From Pantoea sp. Cy-639 (GTDB lineage: Bacteria > Pseudomonadota > Gammaproteobacteria > Pseudomonadales > Pseudomonadaceae), in assembly GCF_011752525.1 (NCBI RefSeq), contig NZ_VWXI01000003.1, positions 186,001-250,000 of the forward strand: DNA of 64,000 bases. The letters are read 5' to 3'. How positions within the stretch are numbered: the first letter of the stretch is position 1; every line of letters starts with the position of its first letter. Positions 39,401 through 46,417 of this stretch are shown here, piece after piece. Position numbers and translations under genes: made by a program. The notes under the pieces are model-generated. The model saw only the letters and a program-made list of their open reading frames with translations, did not search any database and was not told where the DNA came from.

Positions 39401-42400
39401 CGTTGCCGTTCTTGACCAGCGAGCCGATGCCGCTGACCACGCCGCTCAGGCCCAGGTTGGCGGTGCCATCGATCGTCAACGGGCCGGCGATGCTGACATC
39501 GTTGGCCAGGTTGACCGCCGTGCTGGCATCCAGGTGGGTGCCGGCCAGGGTATTGAGGGTACCGGTGCCCAGCGCGGTATTGCTGCCGACCACCAGGGTC
39601 CCGGCATTGAGGCGGGTAAGACCCGTGTTGCTGTTGTTGCCGCTCAGGGTCAGGGTGGTGCCGCCGTTCTTGGTCACCCCGCCAGCACCGCTGATGGGGC
39701 CGCTGAGGGTCAGGTCGTTGCTGCCGGGCAGGATGAAGTTGCCGGCCAGGTTGAACGCGTTGCCGAGGTTCAGGCCGGCGGCGCTGGTGTCCAGCGTGGT
39801 GTTGTTGGCGGCATTCACCACGCCGGTGCCCAGCGCGGTGTTGCTGCCGACCACCAGGGTCCCGGCATTGAGGGTGGTGGCACCGCTCTGGGTGTTGTTG
39901 CCCGTCAGGGTCAGGGTGGCGGCGCCATTCTTGATCAGCCCGCCAGTGCCGCTGAGGGTACCGGCCAGGGTCAGGTTGCTGGTGTTGGGCAGGGTCAGGT
40001 CGCCGCCGAGGTTGACGGTGTTGTTGAGCGTCATCGCCGCCGAGTTGGCCAGGGTGGCCGCGCCTCCGACGTTCAGCGCGCCACTGCCGAGGGCGGCGGC
40101 GCTGGCCAGGGTCAGGGTGCCGCCGTTGAGATTGAGGCCGCCGCTGAAGGTGTTGGCGCCGGTCAGGGTCAGGTTGGTGGCGCCGTTCTTGGTCAGCATG
40201 CCGGTGCCACTGATCACCCCGCCCAGGGTGGTGGTGTTGCTGCCGGGCAGGGTCAGGGTGTTGCCGGCCAGGTTGATCGCGTTGCCCAGGTTCAACGTGC
40301 CGCTGCTGTCGAGGCTGGCGTTGCCACCCAGGGTCAGGGCGCCGGTGCCCAGGGCATTGCTGTTGCCCAGGGTCAGCAACCCGGCGTTGAGGGTGGTGCC
40401 GCCGCTGTAGCTGTTGTTGCCGTTGAGGGTCAGGCCGGCACTGCCGCTCTTGACCAGGGCCCCGGTGCCGCTGAGCACACCGCTGAGGGTGGTGGCGTTG
40501 CTGCCCAGCACGGTCAGGGTGTTGCTGCCCAGGTTGACGCCGTTGGTCACGGCCACGGCGGTGCTGGTATCGAGGTTGGCGTTGCCGCCCAGGGTCAGAG
40601 CGCCGATGCCGAGCGCGGTGTTGCTGCCCAGGACCAGGGTGCCGGCATTGAGCTGGGTGCCGTTGGTGAAGGTGTTGTTGCCGCTCAGGGTCAGGCTGGC
40701 GTTGCCGTTCTTGACCAGCGAGCCGATCCCGCTGATCACGCCACTCAGGCCCAGGTCGGCGGTGCCGTCGAGGGTCAGCGGGCCGGCAGCGATGACGGCG
40801 TTGCCGAGGGTAACCGCCGTGTTGGCATCCAGGTGGGTGCCGACGGCGGTGTTGAGCGTACCGGTGCCCAGGGCGGTGTTGCTGCCGACCACCAGGGTAC
40901 CGCCGTTGAGGAAGGTGGAGCCGCTGTTGGTGTTGGCGCCGGTCAGGGTCAGGGTGGTGTTGCCGGCCTTGGTCAGGCCACCGGGGCCAGCGATCACGCC
41001 GCTCAGGGTCAGGTCGTTGCTGCCGGCGAGGTTCAGGTTGCCGGTCAGGTTCAGGCCGTTGGTGAGGTTGAGTCCGGCGATGCTGCTGTCCAGGGTGGTG
41101 TTGGCCGCGGCGTTGAGCGCGCCGCTGCCCAGGGCCGTGTTGCTGCCGACCACCAGGGTACCGGCGTTGAGCGTGGTGGCGCCGCTCTGGGTGTTGCTGC
41201 CGCTCAGGGTCAGGGTGGCGCTGCCGTTCTTGATCAGGCCACCGGTGCCGCTGAGATTGCCGGCCAGGGTAAGGTTGTTGGCCCCGGTCAGGGTCAGGTT
41301 GCCGCCCAGGCCGACGGCGTTGTTCAGGGTCATGGCCACGGTGTTGGCCAGGGTCGAGGCGCCGCCGACGGCCAGCGCGCCAGTGCCCAGCGCGGCGGCG
41401 TTGGCCAGGGTCAGGGTACCGGCGTTGAGGGTGAGGCCGCCGCTGAAGGTATTGGCGCCACCGAGGGTCAGGTTGGTGCTGCCGTTCTTCACCAGCGCGC
41501 CGGTGCCGCTGATCACACCGCCCAGGGTCGCGGCAGCGGTGCCCGGCAGGGTCAGGGTGTTGCCCGCCAGGTTGATGGCATTGCCGAGGTTGACCGCCAC
41601 GCCGGCATCGAGGCTGGCGTTGCCGCCCAGGGTCAGGGCACCGGTCCCCAGGGCGTTGTTGTTGCCAACGGTGAGCACCCCGCCATTGAGGGTGGTGCCG
41701 CCACTGAAGGTGTTGTTGCCATTGAGGGTCAGGCCGGCACTGCCGTTCTTGACCAGCGCACCGGTGCCGCTGACTACCCCGCCCAGGGTCGTGCTGCTGG
41801 TACCCAGCAGGTTGAGGGTGTTGGCTCCCAGGTTGATCGCATTGCCGAGGCTGACCGCCGTGCTGGCGTCGAGGCTGGCATTGCCGCCCAGGCTCAGCGC
41901 ACCACTGCCAAGGGCGGTGCTGGAGCCTACGGTCAGGGCGCCGCCATTGAGGGTGGTACCGCCGCTGAAGGTGTTGTTGCCGTTGAGGGTGAGACTGCCG
42001 GCGCCGTTCTTGATCAACGTGCCGGTGCCGCTGATCACCCCGCCCAGGGTGGTCGCGTTGCTGCCCAGCAGGTTGAGGGTGTTGGCCCCCAGGTTGACGG
42101 CGTTGCCCAGGCTGACGGCCGCGCTGCTATCGAGGCTGGCGTTGCCGCCCAGGGTCAGGGCGCCCGTCCCCAGCGCGCTGCTGCTGCCGAGAATGAGCTT
42201 GCCCCCCGCCAGGGTGGTACCACCGCTGTAGGTGTTGATGCCATTGAGGGTGAGGTCGGCAGCACCGGCCTTGGCCAGTGCGCCGGTGCCACTGATCACG
42301 CCGCCGAGGGTGGTCGCGTTGTTGCCGGCCAGGGTCAGGGTACCGGCGCTCAGGGCAATCGCATTGCCCAGGTTGAGTGCCGAGGTGCTGTCCAGGGTGG

Positions 42401-44006
42401 CACTGCCAGTCACGGTCAGGCCACCGCTGCCCAGGGCCCCATTGTTGCCCAGGGTAAGCGTGCCGCCACCCAGGCTGGTGCCACCGGTGAAGGTGTTGAT
42501 GCCGTTCAGCGACAGGTTGCCGGTGCCGCTCTTGACCAGCGAGCCGCTGCCGCTGAGCACGCCACCGAGGGTCAGGGCGTTGCTGCCAGGCAAGCTCAGG
42601 GCCGCATTCAGCGCCACGGCGTTGTTCAACACCAGCGGCACGCTGCCTTGCAGGCTGCCGGCACCGCTGACGGTCAGGCCACCGGTGCCGAGCGCTGCGG
42701 CGTTGGTGAGGTTCAGCCCGCCCGCAGACAACGTGGTGCCGCCACTGTAGAGGTTGGTGCCACCCAGGGTCAGCAGCCCGGTACCGGTCTTGGTCAGACT
42801 GCCGACACCGGAAACCACGCCGTTGAGCCCCATGTCGGTGGCGCCACCGACATTCAGGCCGGCATTGAGCGTCACCGCGTTGGCCAGGTTCAGGCCATTG
42901 ACGGTGCCGGCCAGGCCGCCCCCGTTGACGGTGATGGCACCACTGCCGAAGGCGCTGGCGTTGTCGAAGTTGACCTGGCCGTCGTTGAGGGTGGTCAGGG
43001 TGGTGCCGTTGAGCAACTGCCCGATCAGGGACCAGGTACCGCTGTCGACGATCAGGCGATTGAAGTTGATGTAGTTGGTGGCATTGATGGTGCCGCTGCC
43101 AGAGGTGCCACTGCCGCCACCGACGAGGTTCTGCAGTGCCAGGGTGTTGGTGCCGCCAGCGCCGCCGTCGATCTTGCCCGCTGCCGCGAAGGCCAGGTTC
43201 GGGTTGCTGGTGACCAGCAGCGTCACGCCGATACCCAAGCCGGCGCTGACACTGGAGCCGGTGATCGCGTTGAAGCGGTTGGTGCTGTTGGCGCCCATCG
43301 CCAGGCTGCCGGTGATGGTGCCGGCGTTGGTGAAGGTGTTGCCAGCGGTGGATGCCTCGAAAGCCGCCCGGCCAAGGATGGTGCCGGTGTTGGTGAAGTT
43401 CACCGTGCCGCCGCCGGTGACGGCGATGACTGGGGTGTCTTCGCTGATCACCGTGAGGCTGGCCAGCGCCGAGGAGCCGATGCTGCCGGCGTTGCTGATG
43501 TTGGTCGTGCCGCTCGCGCCGTTGCGCGCATCCAGGGCCATGCCGGTCAGCCCGAGCAGATTCGCGCCCAACAGGGCGCCGGTGCCTTTGATCGTACCGG
43601 TGGCGTTGTTGGTGATGGTGAGGGTGCCACTGGTGGTGGTGTTGCCGATCTGCACGGCAGTGGACTGGATGCTCAACAGCCCCAGCAATGTCGGGTCGAT
43701 GGTCCCGGAGTTGTTCAGCGTGTTGCCGCTGCCCACGAGCGACAGGGAGGTGCCGCCCACCCCCAGCAACGTGCCCAGGGTAGCGCCAGGGTTGACGTTC
43801 ACCGTGAGTCCGTTGGCGCTGTTGGAATAGCTCGGTGCCAGCGGGTTGGCCGCACCGCTGCAGGTGACTGTAGAGCCAGCAATCGTACAGGCCGCGAGCG
43901 CTTCCTCACTGGTCAGGCTCAGGGCAATGCCACTCACCGCCAGACTGACGGCCAGGGACAATTGGGAAAGACGGGCAGGCAAACGGGCGGCGACAATTCT
44001 GTCCAC
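27429..44006 (-). CDS. Giant autotransporter adhesin with PATR-type beta-strand repeats
   Basis: 5,525-residue type V secreted protein. GTG 44006 has AAGGAG 6 nt upstream. An extended signal sequence (LSLAVSLAVSGIALSL to about residue 39) leads into a passenger built from about 45 autotransporter-associated beta-strand units, each with a core like GTGALVKNGSAGLTLNG NN (spaced here) followed by a GGTTL-type turn, period about 86 residues. Four larger modules with the pattern QFWDGSQ...NWTD...FAVFQGTAG recur at about 36.3-36.7, 32.4-32.9, 30.7-31.0 and 29.4-29.8 kb. The last 280 residues form the outer-membrane barrel (from GWIRAIGGWGKYDG) ending in the C-terminal Phe of SFSMGF. Likely surface adhesion or aggregation. 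Codons TTA, CTA and TCA appear absent across nearly the whole gene. Confidence 0.93.
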   Translation of the reverse strand: MDRIVAARLPARLSQLSLAVSLAVSGIALSLTSEEALAACTIAGSTVTCSGAANPLAPSYSNSANGLTVNVNPGATLGTLLGVGGTSLSLVGSGNTLNNSGTIDPTLLGLLSIQSTAVQIGNTTTSGTLTITNNATGTIKGTGALLGANLLGLTGMALDARNGASGTTNISNAGSIGSSALASLTVISEDTPVIAVTGGGTVNFTNTGTILGRAAFEASTAGNTFTNAGTITGSLAMGANSTNRFNAITGSSVSAGLGIGVTLLVTSNPNLAFAAAGKIDGGAGGTNTLALQNLVGGGSGTSGSGTINATNYINFNRLIVDSGTWSLIGQLLNGTTLTTLNDGQVNFDNASAFGSGAITVNGGGLAGTVNGLNLANAVTLNAGLNVGGATDMGLNGVVSGVGSLTKTGTGLLTLGGTNLYSGGTTLSAGGLNLTNAAALGTGGLTVSGAGSLQGSVPLVLNNAVALNAALSLPGSNALTLGGVLSGSGSLVKSGTGNLSLNGINTFTGGTSLGGGTLTLGNNGALGSGGLTVTGSATLDSTSALNLGNAIALSAGTLTLAGNNATTLGGVISGTGALAKAGAADLTLNGINTYSGGTTLAGGKLILGSSSALGTGALTLGGNASLDSSAAVSLGNAVNLGANTLNLLGSNATTLGGVISGTGTLIKNGAGSLTLNGNNTFSGGTTLNGGALTVGSSTALGSGALSLGGNASLDASTAVSLGNAINLGANTLNLLGTSSTTLGGVVSGTGALVKNGSAGLTLNGNNTFSGGTTLNGGVLTVGNNNALGTGALTLGGNASLDAGVAVNLGNAINLAGNTLTLPGTAAATLGGVISGTGALVKNGSTNLTLGGANTFSGGLTLNAGTLTLANAAALGTGALAVGGASTLANTVAMTLNNAVGLGGNLTLTGANNLTLAGNLSGTGGLIKNGSATLTLSGSNTQSGATTLNAGTLVVGSNTALGSGALNAAANTTLDSSIAGLNLTNGLNLTGNLNLAGSNDLTLSGVIAGPGGLTKAGNTTLTLTGANTNSGSTFLNGGTLVVGSNTALGTGTLNTAVGTHLDANTAVTLGNAVIAAGPLTLDGTADLGLSGVISGIGSLVKNGNASLTLSGNNTFTNGTQLNAGTLVLGSNTALGIGALTLGGNANLDTSTAVAVTNGVNLGSNTLTVLGSNATTLSGVLSGTGALVKSGSAGLTLNGNNSYSGGTTLNAGLLTLGNSNALGTGALTLGGNASLDSSGTLNLGNAINLAGNTLTLPGSNTTTLGGVISGTGMLTKNGATNLTLTGANTFSGGLNLNGGTLTLASAAALGSGALNVGGAATLANSAAMTLNNTVNLGGDLTLPNTSNLTLAGTLSGTGGLIKNGAATLTLTGNNTQSGATTLNAGTLVVGSNTALGTGVVNAANNTTLDTSAAGLNLGNAFNLAGNFILPGSNDLTLSGPISGAGGVTKNGGTTLTLSGNNSNTGLTRLNAGTLVVGSNTALGTGTLNTLAGTHLDASTAVNLANDVSIAGPLTIDGTANLGLSGVVSGIGSLVKNGNANLTLSGNNLYTNGTQLNAGTLTLGSNTALGIGALTLGGNANLDASTTVAVTNGINLGVNTLNVLGNNALTLGGLISGTGSLTKNGSAGLTLNGNNTYSGGTTLNAGLLTLGNNNAIGSGALTVGGNASLDSSAALNLGNAIALGNGATLTLPGSNATTLSGVISGAGALTKNGSTNLTLSGANTFSGGLNLNAGTLTLASAAALGTGALNVGGASTLANAAAMTLNNAVNLGADLSLAGANNLSLTGTISGTGGLIKNGAGTLSLSGNNTQSGNTTLNAGALVLGSNTALGTGTLNAANNTSLDTSVAGLNIGNGLNLAGNLVLPGSNDLTLSGVIGGSGGLTKNGSTTLTLTGNNSNTGNTNLNAGRIVVGSNTALGSGALNATAGTGLDASTAVNLGNNVNLAGALNIGGTANLGLGGVVSGIGSLVKNGAATLTLSGPNTYLGGTLLNAGGLVLGTATSLGSGKLTVAGAGSLDNSAAISVGNAITLNADLTLGGSNNLTLGGLIDGSGRLIKNGAATVTLNGVNTYAGGTVLNAGGLVLGNASAIGSGGLTVGGASSLDSSTGLTLGNGITLNGDLTLVGSNNLTLGGVVGGTGQLVKNGSTTLTLNGVNTYSGGTTLNAGGLVLGNAGALGSGTLTVAGPASLDNSSPLNLGNNINLGANLTFAGNNNLSLSGNISGAGGLTKNGLADLTLGGNNTFTGPIDLLGGSLSTLTGTALGNTSGVNVAAGASLNLGASATIGGLTGAGAVDVSGSNNLTVGGSNLNNVFSGALAGSGGLIKVGTGSLELSGVNTLVGNTTVNGGLLNVSGSLASANVQVNSGASLGGTGSLLGAVDIANGAHLLANSGATLNTGSLTLHSGSILDFGLGSPATGGTALVNVNGNLTLDGTLNVTDIGGFGVGVYRLFDYTGALVDNGLGIGSVPGSMLPGDLQVQTSIGSQINLLVGGAGGTVQFWDGSQSIANGVIDGGTGTWNSGNTNWTDVNGVLNTTWGDAFAVFQGTAGDVTVVGSQSATGLQFVTNGYRLIGSGNLNLVNGSNGAFAVRVDPGATATLNVGLTGSGELAKLDSGVLVLNGANSYSGGTLLQGGSIVVGNNTALGSGAVSTATGTTLDSNTAVTLGNGFTLGGALTIAGSADLGLTGVVAGAGSLVKNGPGNLTLGNANSYSGGTTLNGGTLTVGNALALGSGGLVVSGVSNLASSGNLSLANSIALNANLTLPGTSDLSLDGVVSGTGGLTKAGSGTLTLNGSNSYSGVTNLNGGTLVLGSNTALGSGVLNALGGTTLGSTASVTLANQVNLLGNLTLNAAQNMVLNGSVSGVGGLIKNGAGSLSLNGNNTYLGNTSLNGGTLVLGSNTALGLGALNAAAGTTLDSSSALTLGNIVNLAGNLTVAGSNDLTLGGLVNGAGGLTKNGAANLTLNGANGYLGGTTLNAGTLTLGNNQALGLGTLVVAGAANLGTSTALNNVANQVVLNANLDFVGSNDLTLGGQISGAAGLTKTGSGNLTLGGNNTYTGGTTLAAGQLTLGNSNALGSGNLSVTGNSALGSSGPLSLANAIGLGTGATLSVGGTQALTLGGIISGGGALTKQGTGSLTLGGNNTYTGGTTLQAGSLILGSVNAIGSGALNVDGPAVLDSTQALSLANAVNLTGAALTLGGSQDLALTGVVGGNGGLVKNGAATLTLSGANSYTGGTTLNAGGLLVGSNTALGSGALSVAGNTSLASTGSVNLGNAVHLGGTLNMPGSGDLTLSGVIDGASGLNKSGSGTLTLTGANSYAGGTTLNGGSLQVGGVSALGLGGLTVAGASTLGSTGNTLLANNITLNAGLTVAGSNDLALNGVINGTGGLVKSGTGTLALNGNNGYQGNTELAAGTLSLGSSGALGTGSLNVTGNATLANGSPMALGNNMDIAAGSTLTLDAANALVLSGNLSGSGNLVKTGLDDTTLVGVKSLTGSVDIQAGSLTTLGAGLLDSASGINIGAAGQLILNGNANAASLTGPGQVQVGAGATLSVGSNNANGTFAGSLGGAGNFDKVGTGTLTLGGTSTLLGTSQVSAGTLQVNGGLTSAGLNVASGASLTGSGSVGGPVTIANGGHLVGNSGATLGLGSLALNSGSIVDVGLASPSTGGTALFNVGGNLTLAGTLNVSNIGGFGNGVYRLFDYAGALTDNGMAFGTLPLGVGLGDVNLQTALANQVNLLVSAAGLNIQFWDGSQTVANGQVDGGTGVWNATNTNWTDLNGLTNTAWGSTFAVFQGTAGDVTVNGSQSVNGMQFVTNGYRLLAGTAGALDLVNGSGGDTSVRVDPGAVATLDVGLTGSGTLNKLDSGTLVLNGNNSYSGGTVLSGGTLIVGSNTALGTGAVDTTAGTTLDSNASVALGNAFALAGPLNIAGTNDLALGGTLSGAGGLVKAGGARLALSGNNTYAGGTALNGGTLVVGANTALGTGALNAAAGTSLDSSQAVTLGNGVNLAGNFTVLGSNDLTLGGTVAGTGRLFKAGLARFALLGANTYSGGTELQAGTLVVGNNAALGTGGLDVTGNGSIDSSTAVTLANPVNVSGVLNVLGSNDLHLSSVLSGAGTLNKSGLADLTLSGNNSFSGILNLLSGSLSTIGTTALGTQSELNVSNGATLNLDGNTTLGDIGGTGAIQIAAGNSLNVEGGTFDGNISGTGTLNKLGAGTLALRSANSLTGNTNVQAGGLKVDGSLASSAVNVASGATLSGAGSLGGTVTVASGGNLAATSGATLSAGNLTLDSGSNFNAALGTASSGSTPLVNVGNNLTLGGTLNVTDIGGFGAGVYRLFAYGGSLVNNGMAIGTTPVPASDLVVQTAVANQVNLVVGGASNVLFWDGSQTVANGVIDGGSGIWDATSTNWTDANGVLNTPWNDTFAVFQGAAGTVTVNGSHTITGLQFSTDGYVLNAGSAGELLGNGITNLRVDNGVTATLNVALDGTGSLAKQDAGTLVLNAANGYSGGTALNGGTLVVGNNSALGSGTLTAAAGTTLDSNTAVTLGNNAVLNGALAIAGSNALTLNGAISGAGGLVKNGAGQLTLGGANSYTGGTQINAGSVVGNTSSLQGAILNNAALTFEQNTDGSYTGNLTGNGTLAKNGTGQLLLTGVNSFTGATSVNAGSLMVNGLLDSATVQVATGARLGGSGTLSGAVQVANGATLAAGQSATPLTVGSLDLASGSTLDFSLGAPAASTTVVKVNGNLVLDGTLNITDAGGFGTGVYQLFNYGGALTNNGLVFGAIPGSVALADLSLQTAIANQINLVVLNAGDNLQFWNGGKTNPDGTIGGGSGTWSSTGGWTNASGTTNEGWTGGYAVFGGTPGTITVVGNQPFSGLQFLSDGYQVVPGAGGSLTPVNGADGSLAPVRVNGGATATVSVPLIGSGGIEKLDAGTLVLTGANTYSGGTTVSGGTLVGNTTSLQGNILNNANLVFAQGSNGTFNGTLSGTGTTTKQGGGTLLLTGNQPFSGAFNVNQGVLQVGDAGHPGSNLGAQVTVANGAALTGNGTVASLTNNGTVIPGPAGNLNVSGNFTNGPSGTLVIDLGTSPVNYLNVGGTANLGGSLMVANLANGNGQYTVVSATGGINGTFATTNLVNSAFLNSSLNYGANQVTLSVSRNGNSFADVAASGNQRGVATALGSAGAPAALVSNLLPLDRQSAQSAFDSLSGEIHASTATVLIEDSRYIRDAVNDRLRQADCSNPNDPRRTLAPTANQQLTSEGCQGQAVGWIRAIGGWGKYDGNSNHASVDRDLSGFLLGVDRALDEQWKVGVAAGYTRSSIDAHRRHSDATVDSYHLTSYLGYQADALAARLGVAYTWHDIDTKRDVEVGSYSDRLKAKYKARSAQVFGEVGYAIDAAGVAVEPFAGLAYVNYDSDTAHEKGGAGRLQGKVDQDVTYSTLGVRVGKRLKLDNGSEITPRASLGWRHAFGDNKPDADLRFIDGGAGFSTEGVPIAKDAAVVEAGLDLSVGESGKLGVGYSGQLSSDNRDHGVVVSFSMGF
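38106..42005 (-). repeat. Higher-order tandem repeat inside the autotransporter gene
   Basis: Equivalent points in the DNA recur at 38106, 39408 and 40707, offsets of 1302 and 1299 nt (434 and 433 codons). Each period holds five 86-residue units whose linkers follow one order (GGTTL, GGL-L, QSG-TTL, N-G-T-L, NGTQL types). This shows duplication of a five-unit block, not only of single units. Confidence 0.8.
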
Positions 44007-44395
44007 GGAGAGCTCCTTCGTGGATCAGGCGGTTCAGTCCCTGAATGCGTGAACAGCGATACGGCAGTGAATCTGGGCACGCGAACGGCGAAACACCTGA
44101 CCATGGCTACAAATATTTCCTTTGCAGGAATGTGTAGCCGCTCGCGGACGCGTGGCAGGGCCTTCGGGCCGGTCAAATGGTGTTAATACTTTGTCGAGGC
44201 AGCACGTGCTTCGCGGGTTTCAGACGCTTTTCGATTGGATCCAGCCGACGAACGGTCATGGCGGATGGCCAGCGTGCGATGGCTTCTGTGGCTGTTGCGC
44301 CGTGGCCGGCCCTGCAATCGCGGGGCAAGTCTGCGCCCACGCGATCCAGGGCACTGCGTGCAGAACATAAGGTAGGGCGGATTGGCACGGCCCCT
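44007..44395. promoter_or_regulatory. Upstream region of the autotransporter gene with a hairpin
   Basis: No gene seen. It holds the ribosome-binding site of the autotransporter and a stem-loop with arms GGCTACA (44105-44111) and TGTAGCC (44133-44139) around an inner TTTCC/GGAA pair. A decayed REP (about 44317-44344) is also present. The hairpin may lie in the 5' leader; a function is not established. Confidence 0.4.
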
Positions 44396-44779
44396 TCAGG
44401 CGACCTCGGCACCGTCGTCTGGCCAGTGCGGCTCGTTGGCGCCCGGCGGGGTCAAGGGCGGCAGGCCATAGGCGGCACGGGCGTCGTCGCAACTGGGGTT
44501 GTGCACACCATTTTCCCAGGAGGCCGCGAACTCACGGCAAGGACTCGAGCGGTTTTCATAGATGGAGCACGCCACTTGCGTGCCGACCTCCCCTTTCAGG
44601 CTCACGCAGCGGCAAGGCTTGGCGTCGGTGCCGATCATGGCGACGCGGCTCGGGTTGATCTGCACCACCAGATCGTCGGGCACCAGGCCGCCGGCGGACT
44701 GGCATTCACCCCAGAAGAAAGACACACGAAAGTAGCTGCAGCAGGCGCCGCAGGTCAGGCAAGGATTCTGTTCGGACAT
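44396..44779 (-). CDS. YkgJ-family cysteine cluster protein
   Basis: 127-residue protein opening with the metal-cluster signature CLTCGACCSYFRVSFFWGEC; further conserved cysteines are in KPCRCVSL, VACSIYENRSSPCREF and NPSCDDAR. The YkgJ family binds zinc or an iron-sulfur cluster; its function is unknown. Complete; ATG 44779. Ordinary chromosomal neighbour of alaC. Confidence 0.9.
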   Translation of the reverse strand: MSEQNPCLTCGACCSYFRVSFFWGECQSAGGLVPDDLVVQINPSRVAMIGTDAKPCRCVSLKGEVGTQVACSIYENRSSPCREFAASWENGVHNPSCDDARAAYGLPPLTPPGANEPHWPDDGAEVA

Positions 44780-44901
44780 GATGGCCAGGAAGGGAGGTTG
44801 TTGTTATCCGGGCGAGCGCCCGCGGCGCTATTTGTAATCCAGCCGTGAACGGCTGAGAAGAGGGGCAATGAAAAAAACATCGCCGCTGATCGGCACGAAC
44901 G

Positions 44902-44966
44902 CATCGCGGGGCAAGCCCGCTCCCACAAAGGTGTCCAGCCTGTGAGAGCGGGCTTGCCCCGCGAGG
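44902..44966. repeat. REPIN
   Basis: Inverted REP units CATCGCGGGGCAAGCCCGCT (from 44902) and GAGCGGGCTTGCCCCGCGAG (ending 44965) with a short loop, just downstream of the alaC stop; may serve as its terminator. Confidence 0.9.
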
Positions 44967-44979
44967 AGTCAGAGACGGT

Positions 44980-46188
44980 TTACTTGCTGGTCAAACCATC
45001 GGCGCGGAACATCTGGCGAATGCCGCGAATGGCCTGGCGAATGCGGTCCTGGTTCTCGATCAGGGCGAAACGCACGTGATCATCGCCGTAGTCGCCAAAG
45101 CCAATCCCCGGCGACACGCAGACCTTGGCCTCGGCCAGCAGCTTCTTGGAAAACTCCAGCGACCCCAGGTGCGCATACTGCTGCGGAATCTTCGCCCAGA
45201 CGTACATCGACGCCTTGGGGTTCTCGACCATCCAGCCCAGCTCGTGCAGGCCCTTGACCAGCAGGTTGCGACGTTGACGGTACTGCTCGGCGATATCGCG
45301 CACGCACTGCTGGTCGCCTTCCAGCGCGGCGATGGCCGCCACTTGCAGCGGGGTGAAGGTGCCGTAGTCGTGGTAGCTCTTGATCCGCGCCAGGGCGCTG
45401 ACCAGCTCAGGGTTGCCGACCATGAAGCCGATTCGCCAGCCGGCCATGTTGTAGCTCTTGGACAGGGTGAAGAACTCCACCGCGATGTCCTTGGCACCCG
45501 GCACCTGCATGATCGACGGCGCCTTCCAACCGTCGTAGACGATGTCGGCGTAGGCCAGGTCGTGCACCACCAGCACGTCGTACTGCTTGGCCAGGGCCAC
45601 CACGCGCTCGAAGAAATCCAGCTCGACGCACTGGGCCGTGGGGTTGGACGGGAAGCCCAGGATCATCATCTTCGGCTTGGGGATCGATTCGCGGATCGCC
45701 CGCTCCAGCTCGTTGAAGAAGTCCACGCCCGGCACCAGCGGCACCGAGCGCACCTGGGCGCCGGCGATTACCGCGCCATAGATGTGGATCGGGTAACTGG
45801 GGTTGGGCACCAGTACCGTGTCGCCATGATCGAGGGTGCCGAGCATCAGGTGTGCCAGGCCCTCTTTCGAGCCGATGGTGACGATGGCTTCGCTTTCCGG
45901 GTCGATCTCGACCTCGTAGCGTTCCTTGTACCAGTTGGAGATGGCCCGGCGCAGGCGCGGGATGCCACGGGAGGTGGAATAGCCATGGGTGTCGTCGCGC
46001 TGGGCGACTTGCACCAGTTTCTCGACGATGTGCGGCGGCGTGGCGCCGTCGGGGTTGCCCATGCTCAGGTCGATGATGTCCTCGCCACGGCGGCGGGCGG
46101 CCATCTTGAGTTCGGCGGTGATGTTGAAGACGTAGGGCGGGAGACGATCGATGCGCGCGAAGCGGCGCGGCGAACCTGGGTTGGCCAT
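44980..46188 (-). CDS. alaC: Alanine transaminase (class I/II aminotransferase)
   Basis: 402-residue PLP aminotransferase, very like E. coli AlaC, which makes alanine from pyruvate and glutamate. Visible: [15 protein letters not shown] near the N-terminus, [32 protein letters not shown], the Schiff-base lysine in [16 protein letters not shown], and the C-terminal arginine region [10 protein letters not shown]. Start ATG 46188. Confidence 0.95.
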   Translation of the reverse strand: MANPGSPRRFARIDRLPPYVFNITAELKMAARRRGEDIIDLSMGNPDGATPPHIVEKLVQVAQRDDTHGYSTSRGIPRLRRAISNWYKERYEVEIDPESEAIVTIGSKEGLAHLMLGTLDHGDTVLVPNPSYPIHIYGAVIAGAQVRSVPLVPGVDFFNELERAIRESIPKPKMMILGFPSNPTAQCVELDFFERVVALAKQYDVLVVHDLAYADIVYDGWKAPSIMQVPGAKDIAVEFFTLSKSYNMAGWRIGFMVGNPELVSALARIKSYHDYGTFTPLQVAAIAALEGDQQCVRDIAEQYRQRRNLLVKGLHELGWMVENPKASMYVWAKIPQQYAHLGSLEFSKKLLAEAKVCVSPGIGFGDYGDDHVRFALIENQDRIRQAIRGIRQMFRADGLTSK

Positions 46189-46276
46189 GGTGTTCCTCTG
46201 AAGACGTAAGCGCCCGGAACCGTCCGAGCGACGTTGGCCGCAGCGGCGGCCGAATCAGAAGATAATCCCGTCGATC

Positions 46277-46295
46277 ATTATCCGTAAAGGATAAT
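46277..46295. promoter_or_regulatory. Inverted repeat upstream of alaC
   Basis: ATTATCC-GTAAA-GGATAAT, perfect 7-bp arms, about 90 nt before the alaC start in an AT-rich stretch; the shape of a repressor site. Regulator unknown. Confidence 0.45.
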
Positions 46296-46417
46296 TTCCT
46301 GTTTAGTTTTATTTTTTCAGATGCATGATTCGAAAAACCAACAAAAACAGCAGCTTGAAGCAAGCCCCCTGCCGCGAAAGGGCCGCAACGCGGCCCCTGT
46401 GCTGGCTGGCGAAGGGA

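Noticed and set aside
28402-43074. Series of plus-strand frames of about 84-86 codons repeating in tandem
   Set aside because: They are the reverse image of the 86-residue autotransporter units in another frame; the spacing equals the repeat period.
27462-44186. Plus-strand open frame of 5,574 codons antisense to the autotransporter
   Set aside because: It is in codon register with the real gene and stays open only because that gene avoids TTA, CTA and TCA codons. Its translation is a low-complexity Ala/Gly/Gln/Val sequence with no signal peptide or domain.
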